From positions 1-32,212 of the forward strand of contig JAIMBJ010000034.1 of the NCBI GenBank assembly GCA_023511455.1: a stretch of 32,212 bases of DNA, read 5' to 3'. Of this stretch, positions 15,701-23,338 are shown piece after piece; within the stretch, counting starts at the first letter, position 1; each line of letters begins with the position of its first letter. The position numbers and the translations under genes are program-made. Below the pieces are notes generated by a model, which was not told where the DNA came from, did no database searches, and saw nothing but the letters and a program-made list of their open reading frames with translations. Origin of the DNA: Bacillota bacterium. GTDB lineage: Bacteria; Armatimonadota; HRBIN16.

Positions 15701-18267
15701 CAGCGGATGAACGGCTTGTTAAACTGCAGGTCAGCTTCCATCCCGAACGTGCGAATCGTGGGCGCCTGCCACTCCTGCGTGCCGATACTCGGATGGCTGA
15801 TGCGTAACGTAGGCGCAACGTCTTGCAGCACTTTCTCCAGCAACGCAAAGCGCGCGCGCACCTGCGTGCCGTCTTCCGAGACCGTGACCTCATCTGCAGC
15901 CACCTCGGTGCTGGTCGCCGTGCCCACCGGGAACAGCAGCCACACCTGAGGCGTGCCCTGTTCGCGGTTGATGGACAGCCCGCCCACTGTCACGTCCACG
16001 TAGTTGAACATGGTGTACACGTTATGGAAGCGTACACCCGGTGCGCCAACCCAGACCGCCACCTCCGTTTGCGCCCCATCCGGCAGGTCGCTGGACTCCA
16101 GAGACGCACGCACGGTAAGGTTGCCGCCCGGAGCCGCGTCCTGTGCGACCTTCACACGGAAGCTGGCGGAGCTGCTTGCTCCCGCACCCAGGCTTCCAAT
16201 GCTCCATTGCGCCGTCCGGGCGCTGGTGTCATACGTGCCACCCTCCGAGAGAGAACCTTCCACCACATCCATTTTCTCAGGCAGAACGCATTTCAGCACC
16301 ACGTCGGAGGCAGGCACGTCCCCTTCATTCGCATAACGCACCTCTACCGCGACCTCATCTCCCGCGCTTACCATGCCGGGCGTTGCCGAAGCGGTGAGGC
16401 TCGAGCGCGCGCCCGAAAGACTTAGCACGTATTGCCTCACCTGCGTTTGGGGCAGCTGACCGTGGTCCATTACGCGGATGTAGTAGCGTCCCTCGCGCGG
16501 GTTGCTGATGGTGAGGCGGACGGGCGGATTGAACCGTTGCGTTGCGCTCCATCGCTCCCAACTACCGATAGACCCGCGCCATACGTCGAGGTTGGTCACA
16601 TTGCCGGGAGCCTCCACTGTCAACTGCAGCGCGCGTACCCCTGCCGGCACATCCAGTTGCAGCCAGTCGTAGCCGTCGTTGTGGTAGACGGTACCAGTAT
16701 AACTCTGCCCCAGTCTCACTGTTAGCAGATTGGTGCCTGCATACACCACAATCTGTCCCGCTGCGGCTGGCGTAATCTCCACCTCGTAGTCGCCAGCAGC
16801 GGGGTTGTTACGTTCAATCAGGATATCTGCCCCCACGCTTTCAGCGATTTTGGTGCCGCCGAAGAACAGACGCATCGTATGGTTCTGAACCGTCTCCACC
16901 GAACGCGCTGTCAGGAACAGTTTGGTCGCGCCCTCGGGAACTGTTACCGTCCCGCGCCAGGTGCCACCTGCCATAGTGAGCGTTCGGAGCTGTCCTAACG
17001 GGAGTGTCGGTTTGACCAGCGTGAAAGTGCGCTCTGAGCTCCAGTTGCTCCACACCCAGCCGTCGGTGACCTGCACCCGCCAGCGGTAAACGCCGGTCGC
17101 CAGAGTGGGATCCAGATTGAGGCTCACCACCTCATCGCTGGAGGCGGAGGGCTTATCAAACGCCGAAGCGTCAACCGTCTGGTCGTAGCGCTTGACCACC
17201 GTTCCGTCTTCAGTCATCAGCTCCACCCGGAAACGCAGCTGGTCGGCGGAGTCGGGGTCTGTTGCCTTGAAGGATAACACCCAGTCGCTAACCGTTGCGC
17301 CGGGATCAGGATAGAGCAGCTGCACGCTCGGCGGGGTGTTGGTCGCCCAGGTCATGGGCACACGCCACACCGCCACACCGCCCCAGCCCCCGGCGGCAAT
17401 GATAAGGTCATTGCCCTGTCGGGCGATCGACACATCGTATACCGGCTCGTTGTGCCCGCTGAGCGCACGCTCCAGCATGCCGTCCTGTAGCCGCCACACC
17501 TTCACAGCGGCGTCTTCTCCAACCGTGACGAACACATTGCCCGACGGGTCGAACCGAACGCGATTGATGCCTCTCTCATTGCCGACCCATGTGTGCGCTT
17601 GCTTGCTCAAGATGTTGGTGAACTCGAGGGTGTCTCCCAAATCACGGATGGCTTTGATATACCACCACGTGTTGTCCGCCACCACCATGATGTTGCCCCT
17701 GGGGTGAACGGCCACAGTTTGCATATTCCAGCCACCGAGTTCCTGATTCAGTTCGCCCGTGTCCACGTGCCATACGCGGAAGGCGGTGTCATAGTTCCAA
17801 CCGGCTGCCCGCGCAGCGGCAAGCAGGTATTTTCCATCCGGGGTGAACACCATATCGTCGACGCTAAAGTCTCCGCTGGCACTGCCAAGAGCGTGAACGA
17901 CGGAGCCGTCGCTACTGTCAAATAACGCGTGGTATTGCCTCAACCATCCATCCACACGCAGGACAGCAAGAAGTCCACCGTTCGGGGAGAAAGCGGCTGT
18001 CCACAGTATTGTGGTTCGCCAGAGTTCCGTGCCATCCGGGAATGAGCGCATGACCCCGTTCCCAGACTCACTGACGAACATCTTACTACCGTCAGGAGAA
18101 ATCCATACGGCACCTGTGCCGCTGGGCAAACTCAATTGTTCCCTACCATCCGCAACCCGCATGACGCGTGTCGGTCCGGAATAGTTGGAGTATGCGACGA
18201 AGTTGCCGTCTGGAGACATGGCTACTGAGTTCACTTCGCGTGTCGTCGGTGGCAGTATCACGCGCAC
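12742..18267 (-). CDS. Large multidomain surface protein, downstream part after an in-frame TAG (1841 aa)
   Basis: This is the 3' part of a giant exported protein. Apparent domains in order: WD40-type blades (about 1-310, with SPDGNFVAYSN, FTPDGKYLLAAA, FDPSGNVFVTVG); a fibronectin III-like domain (about 315-415); two pre-peptidase C-terminal type beta domains (about 425-620); a DUF11-like repeat (about 625-745); a helical, charged region (about 990-1115); a domain opening with TRAWDPNAKSG (from about 1125); an Ig-like domain (about 1315-1420); and a C-terminal FlgD-like Ig module ending in AGAYLLQLRATDEDGRQT. There is no signal peptide. The GTG at 18267 is in the same frame as the upstream gene, separated only by a TAG and 12 codons. 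Reinitiation at this GTG (GGGAG 5 nt upstream) is possible but would yield a cytoplasmic fragment. Confidence 0.75.
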   Translation of the reverse strand: MRVILPPTTREVNSVAMSPDGNFVAYSNYSGPTRVMRVADGREQLSLPSGTGAVWISPDGSKMFVSESGNGVMRSFPDGTELWRTTILWTAAFSPNGGLLAVLRVDGWLRQYHALFDSSDGSVVHALGSASGDFSVDDMVFTPDGKYLLAAARAAGWNYDTAFRVWHVDTGELNQELGGWNMQTVAVHPRGNIMVVADNTWWYIKAIRDLGDTLEFTNILSKQAHTWVGNERGINRVRFDPSGNVFVTVGEDAAVKVWRLQDGMLERALSGHNEPVYDVSIARQGNDLIIAAGGWGGVAVWRVPMTWATNTPPSVQLLYPDPGATVSDWVLSFKATDPDSADQLRFRVELMTEDGTVVKRYDQTVDASAFDKPSASSDEVVSLNLDPTLATGVYRWRVQVTDGWVWSNWSSERTFTLVKPTLPLGQLRTLTMAGGTWRGTVTVPEGATKLFLTARSVETVQNHTMRLFFGGTKIAESVGADILIERNNPAAGDYEVEITPAAAGQIVVYAGTNLLTVRLGQSYTGTVYHNDGYDWLQLDVPAGVRALQLTVEAPGNVTNLDVWRGSIGSWERWSATQRFNPPVRLTISNPREGRYYIRVMDHGQLPQTQVRQYVLSLSGARSSLTASATPGMVSAGDEVAVEVRYANEGDVPASDVVLKCVLPEKMDVVEGSLSEGGTYDTSARTAQWSIGSLGAGASSSASFRVKVAQDAAPGGNLTVRASLESSDLPDGAQTEVAVWVGAPGVRFHNVYTMFNYVDVTVGGLSINREQGTPQVWLLFPVGTATSTEVAADEVTVSEDGTQVRARFALLEKVLQDVAPTLRISHPSIGTQEWQAPTIRTFGMEADLQFNKPFIRWGRRETFQIHVTNPNTVWETPFVKVQLSLQNVPAGENPSIRYWVYNSQGNEVARGTKPAGLSDIPLLLPQLAPGASATYSLVIQITDSRAHIRTRLEPMTTAVVLVLSGATIIKAWAGHRLLQASCERMIKRRLREDFALEGVDLTDEQSNRLYNAYRQAGSFAAEWLSQLAAGATEQALKDFVKAKYGEKFQKAAEKAYQVAKGDHPMEILLGEIASQLAPDLDWALLPATTAVKAFLAEGQDCIEKGKELRRLADRLRQRRECKNLRVTRAWDPNAKSGSPGVDGFIADGQTIDYTVYFENLPTATASAEEVLIEDVLDESLDDSTLEFTAFGFGNRHVTLPAPASRLSQGVDLGNNLVVRVESSYDPSTRKLRVVFKGIDTRSGEHHENGFLPPNNNEPEGEGYVSFRIRPKAEVASGTRIVNKATITFDPHLGSNPAMKTNEHVLTLDKQAPQVRMAEMPGVQNKPTFSVGWEGTDDASGVTQAEVWYSANGGALQLWQAFTPDDGRQQTGSASFKGKFGYTYRFYAVGEDKVGNRMAMPAEPQATTTAGVAPELPAGLRLIALPVVSEEPNAQRVLGFEADKLAVYEPASGYVRYPSVALQVGRGYWVQLPTAQRPTIRGDVPDESQPFTIPLQQGWNLIGNPWLESLSWNLSALQVSLGGQTKSLAEAQVAGWLEDYAWTWDGSKYVLVYDNSIVPGVLSQLGAWQGCWVYAHQACNLILPAPADGRAATGRRAENGRSGWSFPVRLQCAGETAEVTVGVSTSGRGLSVGLPPAPPLSSAGSLKLSLLRSGQPYAVDVRSGSGKQTWSLSAEWTPAPDADSPLTLTFGNIASVPRGTALWLVDQKTGKRHYLRTTASYRFVPAPGETTRQFQVIAEPESGVGLKITGVTATRTRGGVFHITFHLTAPAAVTAEVLNASGKPVAQLNPFGGRAVEGTQSLTWRGTDDSGIALPAGAYLLQLRATDEDGRQTRVNIPVVLTR

Positions 18268-18303
18268 CTTCGCTCCCGACTCCAGCGAATACTGCTCGAT
18301 ACC

Positions 18304-18306
18304 CTA
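18304..18306 (-). other. In-frame TAG interrupting the giant WD40 protein gene
   Basis: The codons run ...CCG GGT AAT CTG TAG GGT ATC GAG CAG TAT... on the minus strand. The frame stays open on both sides and both sides code for beta-propeller blades. A single C-to-T change from CAG (Gln) would produce it. Read-through, recent inactivation or a base-call error are all open. Confidence 0.9.
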
Positions 18307-19290
18307 CAGATTACCCGGCTGGTCATAGATTCCTACATACAGGTCGGTGCTACCGCGCACAGCGAGACCGTACAAGAACGGCGCGACCGTGATGCTTAAC
18401 GCAATTGACCGCTGTTCCGCGCCGTCTGCGGCAGCGAACACTTTGACCGTGCCGGCGTTCCAGCGGGTGATAAGCAGCTGACTGTCCGCAGAAAAGTCTA
18501 CAGGCACTAATGAGTCGAAACTGCCCCTATCCAGCGTATAGAGCGGGGTATCCCAGTTCGAGGTGCTCCACACCCGAACGGTGCTGCCTGCGGAAAGCGC
18601 CAGGTAGCGTCCGTCCGGCGAGTATGTCAGGCTGACATTCTCGGGCAGACCCTCGGCGAGGGTGCGCGCCTCGCTCCAGTCGGACACGCGCCACAGCTTG
18701 GCGGCGGTGCCGCCGTTGGCGGAGGCGAGGTACTGACCGTCGGGCGAGAACTTCAGCGAGTAGACGTACCTTCCCGGCTGCGGCAGGTCGGTCACCTTCT
18801 CTCCGGTCGTCAAGTCGTAGACCTGCAGGTAATTCCAGCCCCCTGTTGCCAGCCAGCGTCCGTCTGGCGAGAGAGCGACCGCGCGCAGCCAGTGCGGAAG
18901 GCCCGCTCGTATCTCCCGGTACCGGCTCCAGTTCGACGTCCGCCAGACGATAGCCGTTAGCCGCGATGAGGCTTCGCTCGCGCCCAGAAGATACTGCCCG
19001 TCCGGAGTAAACGCCACATCACGCCAGCCGCCTGTCAACCCAGTCAGCACCTTCACCACTGAGCCGTCGTTGGTGTTGAACACCAACACGGAACCCATCG
19101 CTCCGGGTACCGCCATGAGGCTGCCATCTGGGGAAACAGACGGTTTCACGTGGTCAGGTGCCAGTCGGGGAAAGAGGAGTACGGGGTCGTTTGGGGAAGC
19201 ACGGAGAGGAAGATGAAACGCGCCAGTGAAAACAAGACCCACAAACAGAAGGAGACCGAGCCTCCTGCGCGGAATAGAAGATTTTGCCAT
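18304..19290 (-). CDS. Large WD40 surface protein, upstream part with signal peptide (328 aa)
   Basis: The start ATG at 19290 follows GGAGGG at 4 nt. An upstream in-frame ATG (19392) lacks such a site and would bury the signal peptide. Residues 1-32 (MAKSSIPRRRLGLLLFVGLV, then FTGAFHLPLRAS) form a Sec signal peptide. At least six WD40-like blades follow, marked by SPDGSLMAV, FTPDGQYLLGAS, LSPDGRWLATGG, FSPDGQYLASANG and YSPDGRYLALSAG, each with a VWR or LWRVSDW type ending. The frame ends at a TAG inside a blade and coding potential resumes in the same frame. Taken together the gene would span 12742-19290, about 2,182 codons. It may be one read-through protein, a pseudogene, or an exported propeller acting alone. 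Confidence 0.75.
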   Translation of the reverse strand: MAKSSIPRRRLGLLLFVGLVFTGAFHLPLRASPNDPVLLFPRLAPDHVKPSVSPDGSLMAVPGAMGSVLVFNTNDGSVVKVLTGLTGGWRDVAFTPDGQYLLGASEASSRLTAIVWRTSNWSRYREIRAGLPHWLRAVALSPDGRWLATGGWNYLQVYDLTTGEKVTDLPQPGRYVYSLKFSPDGQYLASANGGTAAKLWRVSDWSEARTLAEGLPENVSLTYSPDGRYLALSAGSTVRVWSTSNWDTPLYTLDRGSFDSLVPVDFSADSQLLITRWNAGTVKVFAAADGAEQRSIALSITVAPFLYGLAVRGSTDLYVGIYDQPGNL

Positions 19291-19375
19291 GGAACCCTCC
19301 CTTGTCCGTCTCGGGGTGAACCCTAGAAGTTGCCGCGGCTGTTGTTGGGCGCACGCAGGAGACAGATGTGATTTC

Positions 19376-19410
19376 ATGCCGAGTATCGGCATTTGTGAAC
19401 AATTTCTCTA
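19376..19410 (-). promoter_or_regulatory. Sigma-28-like motif overlapping a palindrome, upstream of the giant protein
   Basis: On the minus strand TAGA (19410-19407), 16 nt, then GCCGATAC (19390-19383) matches the flgF promoter's spacing, with one mismatch in each element. The -10 is part of a 17-bp palindrome, ATGCCGA-gta-TCGGCAT (19376-19392), which could instead be a repressor site. The leader would be about 85 nt. Confidence 0.35.
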
Positions 19411-19434
19411 GGTCAATTTGGTGTTCCCTGCATC

Positions 19435-19463
19435 TTGCAAAGTTTTCGGAAAGATTGTACGAT
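19435..19463 (+). promoter_or_regulatory. Candidate promoter for the Uma2 gene
   Basis: TTGCAA (19435-19440), a 17-bp spacer and TACGAT (19458-19463) form a plausible sigma-70 promoter. It would start transcription near 19470, just ahead of the ATG at 19483. Confidence 0.4.
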
Positions 19464-19482
19464 ATGTTGTGAGGTGAAAGCG

Positions 19483-20061
19483 ATGAGCCAGGTGGCGTTG
19501 CAGGATGTGAAGCGATGGAGCCTTTCGGAGTGGCTACAACTGCCAGAGGGGCCACCTTTTTACGAACTGGAGAATGGGAGATTAATCCAGATGCCTTCGC
19601 CACGACGGGAACACCAGCGGGTGGTGGCTAAACTCTTTAACTATCTGGACAAGTGGTGCACGGTTCGACAATTGGGCACGGTGGTCATGGAGGTGGATGT
19701 TGCCCTCCCGACGGGTCGCGGATACATCCCGGATATTGCGTTCGTGCGTCGCGAGCGAGAGGCGGAACTGCTGGCGGAAGACGGTAAGATACATGGCGCA
19801 CCGGATTTGGTGGTCGAAGTGCTCTCAGAAGGCTCGCGCTCCCGCGATTTGTTCCGAAAGTTCGAGGGTTACCAAGAGGCAGGCGTGCGTTATTACTGGA
19901 TTGTGGATCCCGAAGCGTGGCTCATCGCCGAGTACGCGTTGACCGAGCAGGGCTATGTGTTGCGCAGCGTGACTGAAGAGGGGGAAGTGTTCCGACCGAG
20001 CCTGTTCGAAGGGCTCGAGATTGACCTGAAAGCCATTATGACCACCACGCAGAGACCGTAA
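19483..20061 (+). CDS. Uma2 family PD-(D/E)XK nuclease-like protein
   Basis: The 192-residue protein has the Uma2 (DUF820) fold of the restriction-endonuclease-like superfamily. Signatures are YELENGRLIQMPSP (E30), GYIPDIAFVRR (PD at 83-84), and PDLVVEVLSEGSRSRDLFRK, whose D108, E112 and K126 fit the catalytic set, followed by YYWIVDPE. The start at 19483 is chosen over 19435 because the promoter candidate lies between them and the family usually begins close to this point. The biological role of Uma2 proteins is poorly known; a DNA nuclease activity is a family-level inference. It converges with the amidohydrolase, 4 nt apart. Confidence 0.9.
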   Translation: MSQVALQDVKRWSLSEWLQLPEGPPFYELENGRLIQMPSPRREHQRVVAKLFNYLDKWCTVRQLGTVVMEVDVALPTGRGYIPDIAFVRREREAELLAEDGKIHGAPDLVVEVLSEGSRSRDLFRKFEGYQEAGVRYYWIVDPEAWLIAEYALTEQGYVLRSVTEEGEVFRPSLFEGLEIDLKAIMTTTQRP

Positions 20062-20065
20062 AGCA

Positions 20066-21307
20066 TTACACTTTCTGCCCCCGTAGATAAACCGCCTGAA
20101 TGCTCATCAGGTTCTCGATACGTTCCAGCGGGTTGCTGGACAGCACCACCATATCCGCCCTCGCCCCCGGCTGCAGGCTCCCTATCCTGCTCTCCTGCCT
20201 CAGCGCCCGCGCAGCCACCACCGTCGCCGCCCGCAACGCCTCTTCCGGCGTGAAGCCACATTGTACCAGAAGACGCAGCTCGTGATGCAGGGCGGCACCA
20301 GGCAGCACACCCGGTGCAGGCGTATCAGTACCCGCCCCAATAAGGACACCCTGCCGCCGCGCCTCTGCCACAAACTGCTTGAAGACGCGCACCGCGCGCT
20401 CCGCCATGCGAAAATCCGCAGCCGTCCACCCGCGCGTAGAGAGAAAGTCCCAGTAGGGGCGCGCCCATTCCCGCTGCCACTCCGGTGGCAAAGCCACGCC
20501 TGCCGGATGCTTCTGTCGCCACCACGGTGGGATGTCGTACACGCTCAGCGTGGGCGTCCAGACGATGGATGTCGCGTAAGCCAGCTCCATCAGACGACGG
20601 GTGCGCTCTGTATCCATCTCCAGGCGTTCAAACCCAGCAAACAGGCGCAGATAGTCGCTCTTTCGTTTCTCGTCCACCGATGGACGGTTTGGCAACAGCT
20701 CATGCAGGAGGCAATGCGCATGCTCGATACCGCTGATGCCCAGTCGCATGAGCTGCGATGCCGCAATCGTCTCGTGGTGTGTGGTGGTAGGCATTCCCAG
20801 CCAGCGCGCATAGTCGATCACCGCCTCACAGGTGGGCAGGTCGGCGTTCACGTAGAGTTTGAAGCCGTCTGCGCCGAGCTTGCGCATGTGTTCGAGCAAG
20901 GCGGGTACGTCACGCGGGTTTTTCACCGCCACCGCTTCCCACCACGAGGGCTTGCCGGTGTCGATGTTGCGTCCCATCCAGTACACATACGGGCGTCTGT
21001 CCCCCTTGCGCCAGGCCTCCCGCCACTGCGCAATGACCCTCGGCGAGGAACCCATATCGCGTACGGACGTGACCCCGTAGCGCACGAAGAGTTCAGGCGT
21101 TTTCACCTCATCCACATGCACATGCAGGTCGATCAGTCCGGGAATGACCCATCCGCCTTTGCCGTCAATCAGGCGCACGTTAGACGAGAAACGAACCACG
21201 TCCGCGCGCCCTACATCGCTAATCCGTTCCCCCTCCCAAAGCACAAAGCCCGGGTGGATGACCTGCCTGCCATCCCATACGGTAACGTTGATGAGTGCTC
21301 GCGGCAT
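20066..21307 (-). CDS. Metal-dependent amidohydrolase (imidazolonepropionase-like)
   Basis: This 413-residue TIM-barrel hydrolase belongs to the amidohydrolase superfamily. Metal ligands are visible: H62-x-H64 (DLHVHVDE), probable bridging Lys150 (GADGFKLYVN), His177/178 (TTTHHET), His196/198 (IEHAHC) and Asp328 (GAGTDTPAPG). A small beta domain is formed by the N-terminal 55 and C-terminal 50 residues (SLQPGARADMVVL). There is no signal peptide, so it is cytoplasmic. Members act on dipeptides, hydantoins or other cyclic amides; the substrate cannot be assigned. A GAGGAG site precedes the ATG. Confidence 0.9.
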   Translation of the reverse strand: MPRALINVTVWDGRQVIHPGFVLWEGERISDVGRADVVRFSSNVRLIDGKGGWVIPGLIDLHVHVDEVKTPELFVRYGVTSVRDMGSSPRVIAQWREAWRKGDRRPYVYWMGRNIDTGKPSWWEAVAVKNPRDVPALLEHMRKLGADGFKLYVNADLPTCEAVIDYARWLGMPTTTHHETIAASQLMRLGISGIEHAHCLLHELLPNRPSVDEKRKSDYLRLFAGFERLEMDTERTRRLMELAYATSIVWTPTLSVYDIPPWWRQKHPAGVALPPEWQREWARPYWDFLSTRGWTAADFRMAERAVRVFKQFVAEARRQGVLIGAGTDTPAPGVLPGAALHHELRLLVQCGFTPEEALRAATVVAARALRQESRIGSLQPGARADMVVLSSNPLERIENLMSIQAVYLRGQKV

Positions 21308-21340
21308 GTTTGGCTCCTCGCATCCTTCAAACGTGCGCTT

Positions 21341-21375
21341 ATGTATTGTAGCATAGTTATATGTATTGTAGCATA
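21341..21375. repeat. Tandem 15-bp direct repeat, 20-bp period
   Basis: ATGTATTGTAGCATA occurs at 21341-21355 and again, identically, at 21361-21375. The 20-bp step (about two helical turns) places both copies on the same DNA face. They lie between the divergent amidohydrolase and HEPN genes, just upstream of a TACAAT -10 candidate (21384-21389). An operator bound by the toxin-antitoxin complex is a reasonable guess. Confidence 0.6.
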
Positions 21376-21408
21376 CTTACTGGTACAATTGCCTTGGGGG
21401 GAAGATGC

Positions 21409-21795
21409 ATGAACCGCGCACGAGACTGGCTGCGCCAGGCAGAGCGAGACCTGCAACAGGCGGAAACGAGCAAGCGGGAACGCTTGCACGAGTGGGCGTG
21501 CTTCGCCGCGCAACAGGCTGCCGAAAAGGCGGTGAAAGCTCTGCATCTAAAGTACGGGCAATACGGTTGGGGGTATGTGGTCGCCAGACTACTCGAAGAC
21601 CTTCCAGCCGACATCACCGTACCGCCAGACCTGATAGACAAGGCAAGAGTACTCGATACATTCTACATCCCAACCCGATATCCTAACGGTTTTTCCGAGG
21701 GCGCGTCCTATGAGCATTATGGCGCTTTGCAAAGCGAGGAGGCAATTCGGTATGCCCGTGAGGTCGTTGAATTCGCGCGTGCTCAAATGGCCTGA
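21409..21795 (+). CDS. HEPN domain protein (partner of MNT nucleotidyltransferase)
   Basis: The 128-residue helical protein matches the HEPN family: MNRARDWLRQAERDLQQAET, then EWACFAAQQAAEKAVKALHL, and IPTRYPN with EEAIRYAREVVEFARAQM at the end. HEPN proteins paired with a minimal nucleotidyltransferase form toxin-antitoxin modules in which the HEPN partner is often an RNase. The RX4-6H catalytic motif of such toxins is not evident here, so it may be an inactive or differently acting member. The start at 21409 follows GGGGGGAAG. It overlaps the next gene by 44 nt. Confidence 0.85.
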   Translation: MNRARDWLRQAERDLQQAETSKRERLHEWACFAAQQAAEKAVKALHLKYGQYGWGYVVARLLEDLPADITVPPDLIDKARVLDTFYIPTRYPNGFSEGASYEHYGALQSEEAIRYAREVVEFARAQMA

Positions 21796-22108
21796 CCTGC
21801 AGACCGTTCGTGAGGCGGTCGTGGAGTGGGCGCAGCAGATAGCAAAGCAGCGTCCAGAGGTCGCCCGCATCGGTCTTTTCGGTTCGTATGCACGGGGAGA
21901 TTGGGGCGTCGGCAGCGATATCGACCTCGTGGTGATTGTTCGTCACACCGACGTGCCTTTCATGCGGCGCGCGCTGGACTACGACACGCGCGGATTGCCC
22001 GTTGGGGCGGACGTGCTGGTGTACACCGAAGCGGAATGGCAGCAGATGCTTCGGGAGGGCAGGTTTGCCCCTACCATAGAACGTGAGGCAATTTGGGTAT
22101 ATCCGTGA
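21752..22108 (+). CDS. MNT-type minimal nucleotidyltransferase
   Basis: This 118-residue protein has the nucleotidyltransferase signature GLFGSYARGDWGVGSDIDLV: GS at 44-45 and two metal-binding Asp at 56 and 58. In MNT/HEPN modules this enzyme can add AMP to the HEPN toxin and so neutralise it. The ATG at 21752 follows GAGGAGG (21736-21742) at 9 nt; an upstream in-frame ATG (21710) lacks a good site. It overlaps the HEPN gene by 44 nt, suggesting coupled translation. Its TGA abuts the stop of the converging methyltransferase. Confidence 0.88.
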   Translation: MPVRSLNSRVLKWPDLQTVREAVVEWAQQIAKQRPEVARIGLFGSYARGDWGVGSDIDLVVIVRHTDVPFMRRALDYDTRGLPVGADVLVYTEAEWQQMLREGRFAPTIEREAIWVYP

Positions 22109-23338
22109 CTAACGCTTCTGCATCAGCACGATGCGGTTGGTGTTGGTGCCTTTCACGCGGTTGGACACGCCCCAAATGTGCGCCGTTTTGGTGAAATGCT
22201 GGTCGTTAATCACGATTGCCTGCGGCATCAGGGGCAGTCCCTGTACAGCCTGAACCACTACCTCTTCCAGCCGCACCTTCCCGCCGCGCACTTCGCCCAC
22301 TTCAAAGGCTATCCAGCCACCCTGCACCAGCACCCGCGTCAGCTCGCGGAACACGTGCCGCATCGCCTCGCGCCATTCGTGTACCCCGCGCGCGATGGTG
22401 ATGGGCACGGCTTGTGGGTCAATACCGCAGAACCAGCACCGCAGCCAGTTGTCCTGAGCATAGTCCACCACATCCAGAAACGGCGGCGAAGTCACCACCA
22501 GATGCACGCTGGCATCGGGAATCTCCGGGGTGTGGTGCGCCTGCCGGGTGAGCAGCAGCGCCCGCGGTGCTACCGATGCCAGACGGGCACGTACCAGACT
22601 GTCGCAATCTCTCAGCAACGAACGGGATTTTTGCAGGATAATGGTTTTTACCTCGCGTCGCGGCGGGGTCTGCCCCAGCCGCTGGTTGATTTTGCGCTGC
22701 GACTCAATGGACACCGCCTGGTTCGGCGGCAGCGTATACACCGAAAAGAAACCTTTCGAGTGTCCTGTAAGCCGGTTGACCGCTACCATGCGTATCCAGC
22801 GGTCTACGTCGTCCATATCACCTGCCCTCTCCCGCTGCAACAGATACTCTCGCAGTGCGCAGATTTCGGTAAGCGTTTCGGGATGATAGAATACCTCCAG
22901 CTCCTGTGGGTAGTGCCTGCAGTGACTCAGGTCTAATTGCCTTAACCGGTCTGCGACTGCAGCGAGGGACGGCGGGTTCAAACGCGGGCGGGTCAGGATG
23001 TCACTCAGGGGGTTCACGTCACACCCAAACGGCACACGTCCCATCAGGGCAGCTTCAATTAGCGTAGTGCCGCGCCCCATGAAGGGGTCATACACGACAT
23101 CACCAGGTTGGGTGAGCAGGTCAATAAAGAATCTTGGCAGCTGCGGCTTGAAGCAGGCGCGGTAGGCGATTTCGTGAAGGCTGTTCGCCTGACGCTGTTT
23201 TGACGTCCAGAACTGGTTGACGTAAGTGGGGACGCCTTTCGTCTCCTGCACGACGCTTTCCCTACCAAACTGATTGAAATCTGTCAGATAATCGTGCAAC
23301 ACCTTCAGGTCGTCGGACGTCCCCTGCATGTCGCTCAA
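22109..23338 (-). CDS. DNA methyltransferase (N6-adenine or N4-cytosine type)
   Basis: The 409-residue protein transfers a methyl group from S-adenosylmethionine to an exocyclic amino group in DNA. The cofactor motif is DPFMGRGTTLIEAALMGR (84-101), followed by CDVNP; the catalytic motif is TSPPF (283-287). The cofactor-then-catalytic order with about 190 residues between could hold a target-recognition region. The conserved GHSKGFFSVYTLPPNQAVS (192-210) has unknown meaning. No restriction enzyme clearly pairs with it. TTG (23338) or ATG (23329) starts it; the TTG overlaps the stop of the upstream coiled-coil gene. Confidence 0.85.
   Translation of the reverse strand: MSDMQGTSDDLKVLHDYLTDFNQFGRESVVQETKGVPTYVNQFWTSKQRQANSLHEIAYRACFKPQLPRFFIDLLTQPGDVVYDPFMGRGTTLIEAALMGRVPFGCDVNPLSDILTRPRLNPPSLAAVADRLRQLDLSHCRHYPQELEVFYHPETLTEICALREYLLQRERAGDMDDVDRWIRMVAVNRLTGHSKGFFSVYTLPPNQAVSIESQRKINQRLGQTPPRREVKTIILQKSRSLLRDCDSLVRARLASVAPRALLLTRQAHHTPEIPDASVHLVVTSPPFLDVVDYAQDNWLRCWFCGIDPQAVPITIARGVHEWREAMRHVFRELTRVLVQGGWIAFEVGEVRGGKVRLEEVVVQAVQGLPLMPQAIVINDQHFTKTAHIWGVSNRVKGTNTNRIVLMQKR

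Noticed and set aside
20261-21412. 383-codon open frame on the plus strand
   Set aside because: It lies antisense to the amidohydrolase, whose metal-binding motifs are intact. The composition is not protein-like.
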